Source: a virus. From it: a stretch of 23,957 bases of DNA. Numbering within the stretch: the first letter of the stretch is position 1; every line of letters begins with the position of its first letter. Below are positions 1 to 8,708 of the stretch, one piece after another. The stretch spans positions 1-23,957 of the IMG/VR virus record IMGVR_UViG_3300024520_004479. The stretch is one strand, 5' to 3'. The notes under the pieces were generated by a model. It was not told the origin of the DNA, did not search any database, and was given only the letters and a program-made list of their open reading frames with translations. The translations under genes and the position numbers were made by a program.

Positions 1-2
1 GC

Positions 3-1652
3 GCGGGAGCTGCTCGTAAAGGGGCCCTGGCCAACCAGTACGCGCTCAATCGCTGGGTCCGCATGACCGACATGCGCGCCACCAACGAGAAGCTGGCTGT
101 CGACTACGGGCTCAAATACTGCGTCTCCGCGGTCTTTCCCAGGCCCATGCCCGGGCTCAGCGAAACAGGCGACCCGGTGCGCATGCCGTCCATGCGGCGC
201 GTCTCGCCCAACCGCTTCCTGACGGACCCCCTGGCGCTCGAGTTCGAGGACCAGCGCTGGCGCTCACATGGCGTCGTGGAGGACAAGGAAGACCTAATGC
301 GCCGCGCCAAGGCGAATCCGCGCGAGGGCTGGGACACCGAGGAGATCGCGAATCTGCCCACCGACGTCGGCCTAAAGGAGGCGCGCGGGACAAGCGACGG
401 GGGCCCCATCGACGTCGTGGATCACCTGGTCCGTGACGAGGTGGGCTATGAGGTCTTCTGGGTGCCCGAGTACCAGCCCGACCCCAAGAAGGGCCCCGAC
501 CAAGGCTACAACGGCGCGCTGCTCACACTCGGGATCGGGTCGGCCTACGGCGGCAGTCACAAGGACGCCGCTCGTTGGCTTCGCAAGCCCATCCCCTACT
601 TCGGGCCGCGCTCGGGCCCGTACAACTACTGCGGCGCGTACATCGTGCCGGACGACGCCACGCCGCTCTCCCCCATCGGAGCGACCTCGGCCCAGGCCGA
701 TCACCTGAACGCCATCGCCAGGGCCATCCAGAGCTCCATCGAGGACTACAAGAGGTTCGCGCTCGTCTCCAACGGCGACCCCGATCTCGAGACGATCATC
801 GCCGAGGGCCAACACGGCTTCGTATACACCACCAACGTCGATGATCTGACGCGCAACGTGGTGCAGCTCGAGCTCGGCGGCCTCACGCAGCAGTTCCTCG
901 CGGCAGAGGAGCGCGCCCGGCAGTCGCTCGATCGCAACACGGGCCTGCCTGACGCGATGCGCGGTAATGTCCAAGGGGGGGCCACGGCCACCGAGGTCCA
1001 GGCGGCCATGCAGGGCGGCGGGGTCCGCGTCTCGCACCACCTGGATAAGTTCCGGGCCTTCCTGGCGCGCAATCTGCGCACGGTCGCCTGGTACCTCGAG
1101 TTCGACAACACCATCAAGCCCTTCGCCCTCGGCGCCGACGCGGCAGCGGCCATGCTGGACGAGTTCGGGCAGCCCATGGAGGAGGTCTGGTTCGCGCCCG
1201 GCCTTGGCGAGGGGCAGCGCTTTGACGACTTCGACGACCTCGACTACGAGATCGAACTCTATTCGATGGAGCGCACCAGCGAGCAGCAGCAGATGGCGCT
1301 CGCCCAGGAGCTCGACTTCCTGGTCCTGCAGCTCGGCCCGATGATGAGCGACCCTCGCATGCAGCATGTGCGCTTCGAGGAGTACCTGGCGCTGCGCGGA
1401 GAGCTGCGCGGCATCGAGAACTACGGAAGGCTGTTCGACATGGAGGTCGCGCGCAAGTTGGCCCGCAAGATGGCGAACATCGGCAGCGTCCAGCCGTCGG
1501 GCAACTCCGTGACGCCGCAGCCGCGCCTGGCTGCGGACATGGCCGGCCCGCGCAAGACCAACAGCGGCATCAACGGCCTCAACCACGCTGAGCCGAAGCG
1601 CTCCCAGCCCTCGCGTAACCTTGGGCGCCAGACGGAGGGGGCCGCCGTATGA
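3..1652 (+). CDS. Phage portal protein (5' end missing)
   Basis: Portal proteins form the dodecameric ring at the capsid vertex through which DNA is packaged and ejected. The reading frame is open to the left edge (from base 3), so the first in-window ATG at 63 is internal and the true start lies upstream; 549 residues are visible. Portal-like signals, counted from the ATG at 63, are the segment RVSPNRFLTDPLALEFEDQR (about residues 45-64), typical of portals that carry a DP-x-A motif, and DRNTGLPDAMRG followed by GGATATEVQAA (about 292-315), a common portal clip/stem-region signature with TATE. The C-terminus is polar and disordered-looking. It overlaps the next gene by 4 bases (ATGA), and scaffold and capsid genes follow, as expected. 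A terminase should lie just upstream of the window. The family call is from motif recognition and gene order, not from a search. Confidence 0.85.
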   Translation, partial: AGAARKGALANQYALNRWVRMTDMRATNEKLAVDYGLKYCVSAVFPRPMPGLSETGDPVRMPSMRRVSPNRFLTDPLALEFEDQRWRSHGVVEDKEDLMRRAKANPREGWDTEEIANLPTDVGLKEARGTSDGGPIDVVDHLVRDEVGYEVFWVPEYQPDPKKGPDQGYNGALLTLGIGSAYGGSHKDAARWLRKPIPYFGPRSGPYNYCGAYIVPDDATPLSPIGATSAQADHLNAIARAIQSSIEDYKRFALVSNGDPDLETIIAEGQHGFVYTTNVDDLTRNVVQLELGGLTQQFLAAEERARQSLDRNTGLPDAMRGNVQGGATATEVQAAMQGGGVRVSHHLDKFRAFLARNLRTVAWYLEFDNTIKPFALGADAAAAMLDEFGQPMEEVWFAPGLGEGQRFDDFDDLDYEIELYSMERTSEQQQMALAQELDFLVLQLGPMMSDPRMQHVRFEEYLALRGELRGIENYGRLFDMEVARKLARKMANIGSVQPSGNSVTPQPRLAADMAGPRKTNSGINGLNHAEPKRSQPSRNLGRQTEGAAV

Positions 1653-2029
1653 CCGTCTACCTCTACCAGGACGTCGAGACGGGCGAGCGGTTCACGCTCG
1701 AGCGGTCCATGAGCGAGGCGCCGGACACGAAGCTTGAGATGGAGGGGCGCACGCTGCGCCGCGTCTACGCGGCCCCCATCGTCCAAAAGCCCAAGTACGA
1801 CAACGGCGACCAGAAGTATCCCGATGGGTCTCCGATCGGAGATCGCGGGCTAGGCCGCAACTGGCCCTTCGCCCGGAACCACGACAAGAAGGGTCGGCCG
1901 CTCTTCGCCAACAAGTCCGAGCGAGACGAGGCCCACTCGCGCGCCAACCATGCCGGCGAGCTGCTCTCTGCGGCGGACCTCTCCCAGCCCGGCACTCCCG
2001 AAACCGGCCGCATGTTTGTGGACAGATAG
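1649..2029 (+). CDS. FmdB/zinc-ribbon-like small protein lacking metal-binding cysteines
   Basis: A 126-residue protein starting in an ATGA overlap with the portal stop. Its first 43 residues align by eye with the FmdB-type zinc ribbon, whose usual form is roughly YEYxCxxCGHxFExxxSMSxxPxxxCPxCGGxxRR. Here the shared parts are YLYQ, GERF, RSMSEAP and GRTLRRV, but all four cysteine positions are replaced (D, T, L and E by my alignment), and the protein has no cysteine at all. The remainder (about 44-126) is polar, with a GRNWPFARNHDKKGRPLF segment, and is not recognised. It sits between portal and scaffold in the capsid operon, so a virion or assembly role is possible. FmdB domains bind zinc in other families; this one should not. 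The fold assignment is inference and the function is unknown. Confidence 0.7.
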   Translation: MTVYLYQDVETGERFTLERSMSEAPDTKLEMEGRTLRRVYAAPIVQKPKYDNGDQKYPDGSPIGDRGLGRNWPFARNHDKKGRPLFANKSERDEAHSRANHAGELLSAADLSQPGTPETGRMFVDR

Positions 2030-2031
2030 CC

Positions 2032-3045
2032 ATGCTCGAATCTCCCAACGACGTCAGCTCCCCCGATCGCCTCAAGAGTGACCGGGCGGTCTTCGACCGC
2101 GTTCGATCCAAGTACGCGGGTGCGCCGCGCCGCGACGACTCCATCACACCGAGTCAGCAAGTAGACGCCGGGAGTCAGCCCGAGTCGGCGCACCCCACCC
2201 CCACCAACGTCGAGGCGGCCACACCGGCTGACCCGGCGGAAACCCCGGCCAAGAGCCAGGAGCCCACCCCCGCGCGTAAAGCCGCGGAGGAGTTCCTGCG
2301 CCTCAAGACCGGGTCTCCCGCATCCGTGTTCGCAGACATGGCCGACGAGGACGTCCAATCCTGGGCGGAAGAACGTCGGTTGCGCGAAGCGAACGTAGAT
2401 GGGGTGTTCTCGCGCGCCGCTAATGCCGAGAGAGACCTCGAAGCCCTGCGTACCAAGGCCGCTACTCCCGCGGAGCCCCCGGGGCCCACCGCCGCGGAGC
2501 AGCTAGCCGAGGCCAACGCAACCCTGGCTAAGGAGGACTCCCTCACGGATGAAGGGCGCGCCGCTCTGGACAAGCTGATTCTGCTTCGCTTGAAGCCTCT
2601 CCAGGACCAGATCGACCAGCACCAAGAGAGTGCCAAGGCCGAGCAGTCCAAGAGGACCGTGCGATGCGTCGACAGGTCCAGGGATGAGCTGGCCAAGCGG
2701 TTTGGCCAGCTCGCGGACGACAAAACGTTCCGGACTGTGCTCTCCGACATGGAACGCCTCGAGGACAGCCCCCGCTTCGGCGGATCGGGCCGGTCTATCG
2801 AGGAGTGGATGCCGGAACTGATGGCCGCGGCTGCAGCGGTCAACGGTCTCGAGGATCACGGTGGGAACGAGGTGTCGGCCGCACGGCTGGCAGCTGAGGA
2901 GGAACTCCAGGAGCGCGCTGCCGGTAGTGTTGAAACGGGAGGCCGAAACGCCCAGCCCACGCCGCCGACCAAGGCGGGCGAGGACAGGCGCATCTACGAC
3001 GCCATCCGCAAGCACCACCGGAAGAAACAGTGGGCCGTGGGGTGA
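2032..3045 (+). CDS. Probable capsid scaffolding protein
   Basis: A 337-residue protein whose ATG follows the previous stop by 2 bases. It has the properties of a scaffold: a Pro/Ala/Thr-rich disordered N-terminal third (about residues 45-85), long Glu/Ala/Leu-rich helices in the middle with coiled-coil character (about 85-225), and a short strongly basic C-terminal tail containing IRKHHRKKQWAVG. In known phages a basic helix at the C-terminus of the scaffold contacts the coat protein. Its place directly before the major capsid gene and after the portal is the classic scaffold slot. No protease motif was noticed, so an uncleaved or externally processed scaffold is more likely than a protease-scaffold fusion. 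Sequence similarity in scaffolds is low; the call rests on composition and position. Confidence 0.72.
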   Translation: MLESPNDVSSPDRLKSDRAVFDRVRSKYAGAPRRDDSITPSQQVDAGSQPESAHPTPTNVEAATPADPAETPAKSQEPTPARKAAEEFLRLKTGSPASVFADMADEDVQSWAEERRLREANVDGVFSRAANAERDLEALRTKAATPAEPPGPTAAEQLAEANATLAKEDSLTDEGRAALDKLILLRLKPLQDQIDQHQESAKAEQSKRTVRCVDRSRDELAKRFGQLADDKTFRTVLSDMERLEDSPRFGGSGRSIEEWMPELMAAAAAVNGLEDHGGNEVSAARLAAEEELQERAAGSVETGGRNAQPTPPTKAGEDRRIYDAIRKHHRKKQWAVG

Positions 3046-3077
3046 TGCCCGGCTGCCACGAGCAGCAACCCATTCCC

Positions 3078-3085
3078 TAAGGAGG
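3078..3085 (+). promoter_or_regulatory. Strong ribosome binding site of the major capsid gene
   Basis: TAAGGAGG lies 7 bases before a GTG codon at 3093. This near-complete Shine-Dalgarno match decides the GTG start, because no ATG is well placed, and fits the high expression expected of a coat protein. Confidence 0.75.
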
Positions 3086-3092
3086 CCCACCA

Positions 3093-4277
3093 GTGGCCGG
3101 CAACCCCCTACCGGAGTTCAACGACTTCCAGGAAGGCACGGGTCCCAACTACATCACGGGGCCCAAGACCCTCACGAACGAGTCTCTCCGGAACACGAAT
3201 CACTTTGGAACGATGATCCAGGGTGAACACAACGGCGTCCAGATTATCCAGGGCGGCGCGGACATCCGAGAGTCGGTCGTCTTCCAGCACAACCAGACCG
3301 GCGAGACCTATCAGCCGGGACAGTCGCACGACTGGAAGAACCCGCAGCGCTTGCGCAAGATCCTTGCCAACTGGCGCTACACGATGGTCCACATGTCGTG
3401 GACCGAGCAGGAGATCATTCTCAACGACAAGATCCAGTACGGCGACGAGGACACCCGTTTCCAGCAGTACGTCGACATCCGCAACGAGAAGGAAATGTTG
3501 ATGTGGTCGGCCAAGTGGGAGCTCCTCGAGGATCTCCTGTGGGCCGAGCCGGACAAGTCGAAGATGGAGGGCGAGGGCGAAGGGTTCACCGAGCCCTACT
3601 CCATCCCGGCCTTCATCAACGAGGACACCGATGGCCTGTTCGCGCGGCAGTCGGCTGGGACGTGGACGCTGGTGGAGGGAATCGACCCCACGGCCTCATA
3701 CGCCAACGGCCGCTTCACCCCGCAGCAGGCGACGTACTCCTCCAAGGTGCAGGGGGCGGACGACAACATTCTCGGCATCTTCGACGAGATGATCGAGGAC
3801 GTGAAGTTCGAGATCCCGCCGATGCACAAGCAGTATTTCGAGGATCCCCAGCTGAACAAGCAGATGATCCTGACCTCGAAGGTCGGCAAGAAGGCCGTCC
3901 GCGTGTTGCTGCGTGCTGGGTCTTCGTACTACGCCATCGGCGCCCAAGACGCCGCCTATCCGAACCCCGCCTACGAGAAGATCCCGGTTACTCGAGTTTC
4001 GACGCTCGAGACCGCGAACCTCTACGACGACGGGGCTTCGGGCAACACCACTGAGTCGGCCGCCACGATCAAGGGCCCCCGATTCTATTGGTGCAACGGG
4101 AACTACATGTTCCCCGTGCTGCATCGCAACAAGTATTTCACGAAGGGTGAAGTCACCAAGCACCACAACGTGCCGGACACGTGGGTCTGCCCCGTGGCCA
4201 CCTGGTACAACGTGATCTGCACGTCGCGGCGCCGCCAGGGCATCGTTTCCCCGTCCGTCGACCTCTACTACGCCTAG
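3093..4277 (+). CDS. Major capsid protein
   Basis: A 394-residue protein with a GTG start behind TAAGGAGG. Coat proteins of this size, placed directly after portal and scaffold, assemble the icosahedral shell. The N-terminal part has a QHNQTGETYQPGQSHDWKNP segment (about residues 68-87), followed by RLRKILANWRYTMVHMSWTE, which resembles coat proteins of several podoviruses as I recall them. The rest is a mixed alpha/beta sequence with a well-ordered C-terminus ending in VDLYYA. No cleavable prodomain is obvious. The next gene begins 15 bases later with an exceptional ribosome binding site. Assignment is by position, length, strong translation signals and partial family memory; an exact family was not established. 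Confidence 0.83.
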   Translation: MAGNPLPEFNDFQEGTGPNYITGPKTLTNESLRNTNHFGTMIQGEHNGVQIIQGGADIRESVVFQHNQTGETYQPGQSHDWKNPQRLRKILANWRYTMVHMSWTEQEIILNDKIQYGDEDTRFQQYVDIRNEKEMLMWSAKWELLEDLLWAEPDKSKMEGEGEGFTEPYSIPAFINEDTDGLFARQSAGTWTLVEGIDPTASYANGRFTPQQATYSSKVQGADDNILGIFDEMIEDVKFEIPPMHKQYFEDPQLNKQMILTSKVGKKAVRVLLRAGSSYYAIGAQDAAYPNPAYEKIPVTRVSTLETANLYDDGASGNTTESAATIKGPRFYWCNGNYMFPVLHRNKYFTKGEVTKHHNVPDTWVCPVATWYNVICTSRRRQGIVSPSVDLYYA

Positions 4278-4278
4278 A

Positions 4279-4290
4279 AAGGAGGTGATC
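4279..4290 (+). promoter_or_regulatory. Extended 12-base Shine-Dalgarno of the decoration-like gene
   Basis: AAGGAGGTGATC is complementary along all 12 bases to the conserved 3' end of bacterial 16S rRNA (GATCACCTCCTT). GGAGG sits 7 bases before the ATG at 4293. Most genes in this window have only partial matches, so this site marks a gene meant to be made in very large amounts. Confidence 0.85.
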
Positions 4291-4292
4291 TC

Positions 4293-4847
4293 ATGACTTG
4301 GCTTTTCCACCCGACTGGAGGGCCTGGCGACGGGCTATTCCCCGTCACCCACCGCGTCGATGCGACGAACCGCACCGGGGCGACCCTTCTCCTCGGAGAG
4401 GCGGTGATCTTCGACACGCTGCTTGGCACCGACGTCGATGACCTGACGCCCGGCTCGACCGACGCTACTGATGGAGACAACACTTCTCAGTGGAACAACG
4501 TTGTGGCTCCGACGCAGGACTCCACGCTTGGCATCGACGCCTTCACCATCATCGGCTTCAACGGTGGCCGCCTGGGTACGGCCGGCATTCCCGCCGACAA
4601 CGCCCTGGCGGACATCATCTACTTCGGCTTCGGCAAGGCTCTCGTCCAGGACGACACCGACAGCGTTGCAATTGGCGACTTCCTGGGGCTGGAAACTGAT
4701 GGCAGTTTCCGGGCGGACCATGCCTCGGATGATCTGCTGGTCGCCCAGGCCCGCGAGGTCATGACGACGCCAACGGCCCCAACGCTCGCCGATATCTTCT
4801 TGGCGGGCACCCTGCTCGGGACCTTCGTGAACACGGTCTTCACCTAA
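4293..4847 (+). CDS. Probable capsid decoration (cement) protein
   Basis: A 184-residue acidic, glycine/threonine-rich protein, predicted by eye to be mostly beta-strand. It lies immediately after the major capsid gene and has the strongest ribosome binding site in the window, which suggests capsid-like stoichiometry. The core, from about residue 60 to 155 (a run of small hydrophobic strands such as FTIIGFNGG, ADIIYFGFGKALV and GDFLGLETDG), is reminiscent of decoration proteins of the DUF2190 type, whose members stabilise expanded heads, but I cannot confirm homology. There is no signal peptide or membrane segment. Alternatives are a head-completion or major structural protein of other function. 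A hairpin follows the stop codon. The virion role is likely; the exact role is inferred. Confidence 0.6.
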   Translation: MTWLFHPTGGPGDGLFPVTHRVDATNRTGATLLLGEAVIFDTLLGTDVDDLTPGSTDATDGDNTSQWNNVVAPTQDSTLGIDAFTIIGFNGGRLGTAGIPADNALADIIYFGFGKALVQDDTDSVAIGDFLGLETDGSFRADHASDDLLVAQAREVMTTPTAPTLADIFLAGTLLGTFVNTVFT

Positions 4848-4865
4848 GTTCCCCTGACGTCTGAC

Positions 4866-4892
4866 GGGAGGGGTCCTTGCTGGGCCCCTCCC
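4866..4892 (+). terminator. GC-rich hairpin after the capsid genes, without a T-tract
   Basis: GGGAGGGGTCC and GGGCCCCTCCC form an 11-bp stem (one T-G wobble) around a 5-base loop, TTGCT. It lies in the 67-base gap between the decoration-like gene and the tail adaptor. No run of T follows, so it may be a partial terminator, a pause site or an RNA-stability element that lowers tail-gene expression relative to capsid genes. Confidence 0.55.
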
Positions 4893-4914
4893 AGCCCCCG
4901 CATCGAAGGAGCCC

Positions 4915-5886
4915 ATGGTCACCACCAATAACGTCCCGGCCCAAAAGGCCGTCGACCACCTCCTGCACTCGACGCGGCTCAAGAAGTTGTCGCTCGACCC
5001 GTTGGACGTCATCAACATGGCCGGCGAGCACCTGGTCAACACCCGCAGCTGGCGCTGGCTGCGCGGCGCCAACGCTTTTCTGGCTGCGCGCGGGAACGTC
5101 GATCTAACCGACGGCAACTGGACCGAGTCGACCAAGACCTTCACGTCCGCGGCAGGGACGCCCTTCGCCGACTACGCCTTCGTAGGCGGGGATACGCTGC
5201 TGTTCTCGGGCGGGGCTGGCGTCATCCTCAAGCAGATCGAGGTGGCGTCCAAGACCTCGAGCTCGGCCATCGTCCTGGCGGAGTCCCTCTCGACCTCGGG
5301 CGGCGACCTGGCCGGGGCCGACATCGCGGGCACCCTGCACGCGCCTACGCTCGAGCTGCCTGACGACTGCGCCCACATCGACTCGATCGTGGGCAAGACC
5401 TCATTAGTCAACTCCGTTGGCCTGGTCGACCCGCTTGTCATCAACCAGCTGCGCGGCCAGTGGGACCGCGAGGACGACACCGGGTTTTACCGCGCCGCCA
5501 TCATCTTCGTCGGCACCCCGCCCCGCCCCGTGCTCGACGTGCACCCCGACTTCGGCAACAACACCGAGGACGTCTTCCGAATCTACTACCTGCGAACCTG
5601 GAAGCGTATCGCGCAGGCGTCCACAACCCTGCCCATCCCGCGCTACTGCAACGGCGCCTTCATGCAGCTCTGCCGGCACTTCGCCCTGGGTTGGGAGGAC
5701 GAGGACGAGGAGGGGCTCGAGGGACGCCTCCAGAGATGGGAGGACGGGCCCATCTTCAAGTCGGCCGCCAAACAAGACGGGCGCAACCAGAGGGTTTGGG
5801 GCCGCATGACCGGCGGGTCCATCAAACGCACGCCCACCAACACCTACCCGAGCGCGCTCTCCTCGCAGGTCGCGGACCCGACGTAA
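4915..5886 (+). CDS. Tail adaptor / tail tubular protein A-like
   Basis: A 323-residue protein starting at an ATG after GAAGGAG. The N-terminal helical part (about residues 10-55) has the pattern DVINMAGEHLVNTRSWRWLR, which resembles the start of podophage adaptor proteins (T7 gp11 type) that ring the portal exit and hold the nozzle. The middle (about 60-150) is beta-rich and may be an inserted domain; the later part returns to helix with YLRTWKRIAQ and FMQLCRHFALGWEDEDEEG. It is followed, with a one-base TAATG overlap, by a gene resembling the nozzle, which is the standard order. The family match is structural and positional; sequence similarity to T7 gp11 itself would be weak. Confidence 0.62.
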   Translation: MVTTNNVPAQKAVDHLLHSTRLKKLSLDPLDVINMAGEHLVNTRSWRWLRGANAFLAARGNVDLTDGNWTESTKTFTSAAGTPFADYAFVGGDTLLFSGGAGVILKQIEVASKTSSSAIVLAESLSTSGGDLAGADIAGTLHAPTLELPDDCAHIDSIVGKTSLVNSVGLVDPLVINQLRGQWDREDDTGFYRAAIIFVGTPPRPVLDVHPDFGNNTEDVFRIYYLRTWKRIAQASTTLPIPRYCNGAFMQLCRHFALGWEDEDEEGLEGRLQRWEDGPIFKSAAKQDGRNQRVWGRMTGGSIKRTPTNTYPSALSSQVADPT

Positions 5887-8708
5887 TGGGACGCTCCACC
5901 GTCGTCGACATCAAGCCGCCCCTGGGGGGCGTGTCGGACAACAACGCCTTCATGGACCAGGAGCCGTGGACGACACGGACGGCCCTGAACGCCCGGGGGC
6001 TCGACCCCGTCACGGGCCGGAGAAGGGTCACCAAGCGGTCGGGGTGGAAGAAGCACGTTGACCCCGACGCGACCATGAACGGGTCGAACAAGGTGGGGGA
6101 CCTGGGCGGGATCACCAAAGACGAGGATCTGCTCACCTACGCGGACGACGACAGCTCCGCGAGCTCCGGGCCCAGCAACGTCTTCGCCAAGCTGCTGCCC
6201 GGTCCCTCGAGCACGGTCGCCGACGCCGACTGCGTCGACATGCGCATGGACGACTTTGGCGACCTGTACGTCGCCCAGCGCTCCACGGGCGTCCACAAGT
6301 ACAACCAGGACGGCGAGCTGCTCGTCGAGATCCCGATTCCCGAGGCCGAAAGCAGCGGGGCGATCCAGGTGGCGGCCATCGCGGTCGACGAGTTCGGCAA
6401 CGTCGCCATCGCGGTGGGGGGCGCGGGCACCGCCACCGTGAGCGACTGCCGGCTGCACCTGTTCGAGAACCGGATCGACGGCACCTACCGTCTGGCCTGG
6501 TCGATCGACTCAGGGCACGCCTTCAACGAGGTGGGCTTCCACCAGGGGTCCGTCTACACGCTCGAGTCGGATCTGATCGCGGGATCCTCGGGGATCACAA
6601 GCTATTTCAAGGTCTACCGCGACTACAACCTGCTCCAGGCTCCATCCGAAGACCTGGACGTCCGCGTCGACCTCACCGCGGCCACCGCTACCGACTGCTT
6701 TGGCACGCGCCTGGCCATCAGGGATGATGGCGTGGTCTACATCACGGGCTGCGACGACGGCACGGGCGTCACGACTATCCAGACCTTCCTCGTCAAGATC
6801 AACCCGAACGGCGACACGCCCACGACCGTCATCTGGGACATCATCAACGACACCGGGCCCACCGACAACGTCAGCGGCCTGGGGTACGGCGTGGCGCTCG
6901 GACCCAAGAACAGCGACGGTGAATACTCGGTCTACACCTACGGACCGCGCGGGGTCAACGCCACGGACAGCGGGGAGGCGCGCCGCATCGTGGACACGGG
7001 AACGGCCTTCTCGACGGCAGCCACCAACGCCTGGGTGGCGAACCTGACCGACCCCCTGGCCAGCCCGCACACGGTCAAGTTCATGCGCCTGGCAACGGAC
7101 GCAGACGGGCACCTGTACCTGTGCACCCCGCAGACCTCGAGCGCCGGGGCTGGCGACATCGTCAGCGTCCTCAAGGCTACTGACGGCACGGCCCTCAACG
7201 GATTCAACGAGGCCCTGGCGGACGCGATCAACGGCGGAACCTCGGTCGCCGTCACCCAGGACGCCAAGCCCAAGGGCAGCAGCTCGGAGGAGGTGGAGTT
7301 CGTCTTCTACGGGACGCGCGGATCGGTCACCGGGTCTACGTCGTTCTTCAAGCAGAGGATGCTCAAGGTCACCCAAGGCACGGGGCCCATGCGCACCCTC
7401 GTCAAGCTGGGCGTGAGCGGCGGCAATGTCGTGAAGTTCACCGCGACCGCCTTCTCGGATCCTGCCGGCGGGACGGGCGTGGCTGCCCTGGACAGCGCGG
7501 CGAGCTACGTCCAGTCGTCGAACCTGGGCCTGTTCCGATACTTCGCGGACGGCAAGCAGTACAAGCGCTACTCGGTGGACGACGACGCCGTTTCGGATTG
7601 GCTCTCGGAGACCTCGGGCGGCATCCCTCCGCGCTGCAAGATCATCGAGACCTGGCGCGGGCGCCTGATGCTCGGGCGCGACCCCGAGGACCCCCAGCTT
7701 TGGCACTCGAGCGCCGTCGGGTTGGCCAACAACTGGGACAACTTCCCCCCGGTTGCCTCGCTCACCCAGGCCGTCAGCGGGATCAACGCCAAGGCCGGGC
7801 GCGTGCCCGACATCGTCAACGCGATCATCCCGTGGGACGACGACCTGTGCCTGTTCGGGGGCGACAACTCGATCTGGCGCCTGACGGGAGACCCGCTGGC
7901 CGGCGGCCAGTTCGACCAGATCTCCCTCGAGACCGGGATCGCCTTCGGCCGGGCCTGGACGCTCGACCCCATCGGGGGGCGGCTGTTCTTCTTCGGGTCG
8001 CGCGGAGGCGTCTACATGATGCAGCGCGGCTCCCTGCCGGTGCGCATCTCGCGCGACCGCATCGAGCGCCGGCTGCAGGACGTCGACCTCACCACGACCT
8101 ACATCCGCATGGTCTGGAACTACCGGGACGAGGGCCTGCACATCTTCCAGCTTCCCTTCGGGGCGGGCGGGACGATCCTCGACCACTGGTTCTGGGACGC
8201 CAAACAAGATGGCTGGTGGCCCGATCGCTACGGCACGACGGGGTCGACCGAGGTGCAGCCGACGGCCGTATTCCTGTTCGATGGCGATGCCCAGGGCGAC
8301 CGGGTCATCATGGCCGGCGGAGAAGATGGCCGCATCCGAGAGTGGAACGAGCTCACCAAGAGCGACGAGGGCGCGAGCGCCGATCTTCCTATCCAGTTCG
8401 AGGTGGTCTACGGCCCGATCGTCGAGGGCAACACGGGCCACGAGTATTCGTTCACCCACATCGAGGCCGTGCTGGCCTCCGACCGCCAAGGGGCCGGCTA
8501 TCGCTGCTACATCAGCGACCAGGCGGACAGCCTCGGTCTCCCGGTGGCCCGCGGCAGCTTCCAACCGGGCCGAAACAACGGCGAGGGGGTAGGCTTCCGC
8601 GGCTCCAATGCCTTCATCTCCGTATCGAACACCCGCGTTGGGCAGAGCTGCTCGATCGAAGACCTGCAGGTGCGCGTTGCCCGGCGCGGGCGAGTGAGGA
8701 AGCGCTGA
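5886..8708 (+). CDS. Tail nozzle / tail tubular protein B-like
   Basis: A 940-residue protein. The frame is open further upstream, but the ATG at 5886 overlaps the adaptor stop (TAATG), and translation from it gives a typical nozzle N-terminus: PPLGGVSDNN, then LNARGLDPVTGRRRVTKRSG (about residues 37-56). Nozzle proteins close the tail tip and channel DNA. The long middle is beta-strand rich with repeated glycine turns, compatible with a propeller-like body. Around 649-735 there is WDDDLCLFGGDNSIWRLTG, then LETGIAFGRAW and FFGSRGGVYMMQRGSLPVR, which I associate with this family. It is longer than T7 gp12 (about 790 residues), so it may carry an extra domain, and a receptor-binding element could be built in, since no separate fibre is seen. 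Confidence 0.68.
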   Translation: MGRSTVVDIKPPLGGVSDNNAFMDQEPWTTRTALNARGLDPVTGRRRVTKRSGWKKHVDPDATMNGSNKVGDLGGITKDEDLLTYADDDSSASSGPSNVFAKLLPGPSSTVADADCVDMRMDDFGDLYVAQRSTGVHKYNQDGELLVEIPIPEAESSGAIQVAAIAVDEFGNVAIAVGGAGTATVSDCRLHLFENRIDGTYRLAWSIDSGHAFNEVGFHQGSVYTLESDLIAGSSGITSYFKVYRDYNLLQAPSEDLDVRVDLTAATATDCFGTRLAIRDDGVVYITGCDDGTGVTTIQTFLVKINPNGDTPTTVIWDIINDTGPTDNVSGLGYGVALGPKNSDGEYSVYTYGPRGVNATDSGEARRIVDTGTAFSTAATNAWVANLTDPLASPHTVKFMRLATDADGHLYLCTPQTSSAGAGDIVSVLKATDGTALNGFNEALADAINGGTSVAVTQDAKPKGSSSEEVEFVFYGTRGSVTGSTSFFKQRMLKVTQGTGPMRTLVKLGVSGGNVVKFTATAFSDPAGGTGVAALDSAASYVQSSNLGLFRYFADGKQYKRYSVDDDAVSDWLSETSGGIPPRCKIIETWRGRLMLGRDPEDPQLWHSSAVGLANNWDNFPPVASLTQAVSGINAKAGRVPDIVNAIIPWDDDLCLFGGDNSIWRLTGDPLAGGQFDQISLETGIAFGRAWTLDPIGGRLFFFGSRGGVYMMQRGSLPVRISRDRIERRLQDVDLTTTYIRMVWNYRDEGLHIFQLPFGAGGTILDHWFWDAKQDGWWPDRYGTTGSTEVQPTAVFLFDGDAQGDRVIMAGGEDGRIREWNELTKSDEGASADLPIQFEVVYGPIVEGNTGHEYSFTHIEAVLASDRQGAGYRCYISDQADSLGLPVARGSFQPGRNNGEGVGFRGSNAFISVSNTRVGQSCSIEDLQVRVARRGRVRKR

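Noticed and set aside
372-1586. 404-codon open frame on the minus strand inside the portal gene
   Set aside because: High GC leaves antisense frames open. Its product is low-complexity Arg/Leu/Val-rich, and it fully shadows a recognised portal.
5460-5885. Longer start for the nozzle gene
   Set aside because: The extension overlaps the adaptor gene by over 400 bases and reads as Arg/Pro/His-rich shadow. The ATG at 5886 overlaps the adaptor stop and begins a family-like N-terminus.
6510-8564. 684-codon minus-strand frame under the nozzle gene
   Set aside because: Antisense shadow of a well-supported gene in a late operon, with no ribosome binding site or domain.
7598-8707. Longer start for the 246-residue gene
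   Set aside because: It lies entirely inside the nozzle gene in another frame and is shadow-like in composition; the ATG at 8708 is coupled to the nozzle stop.
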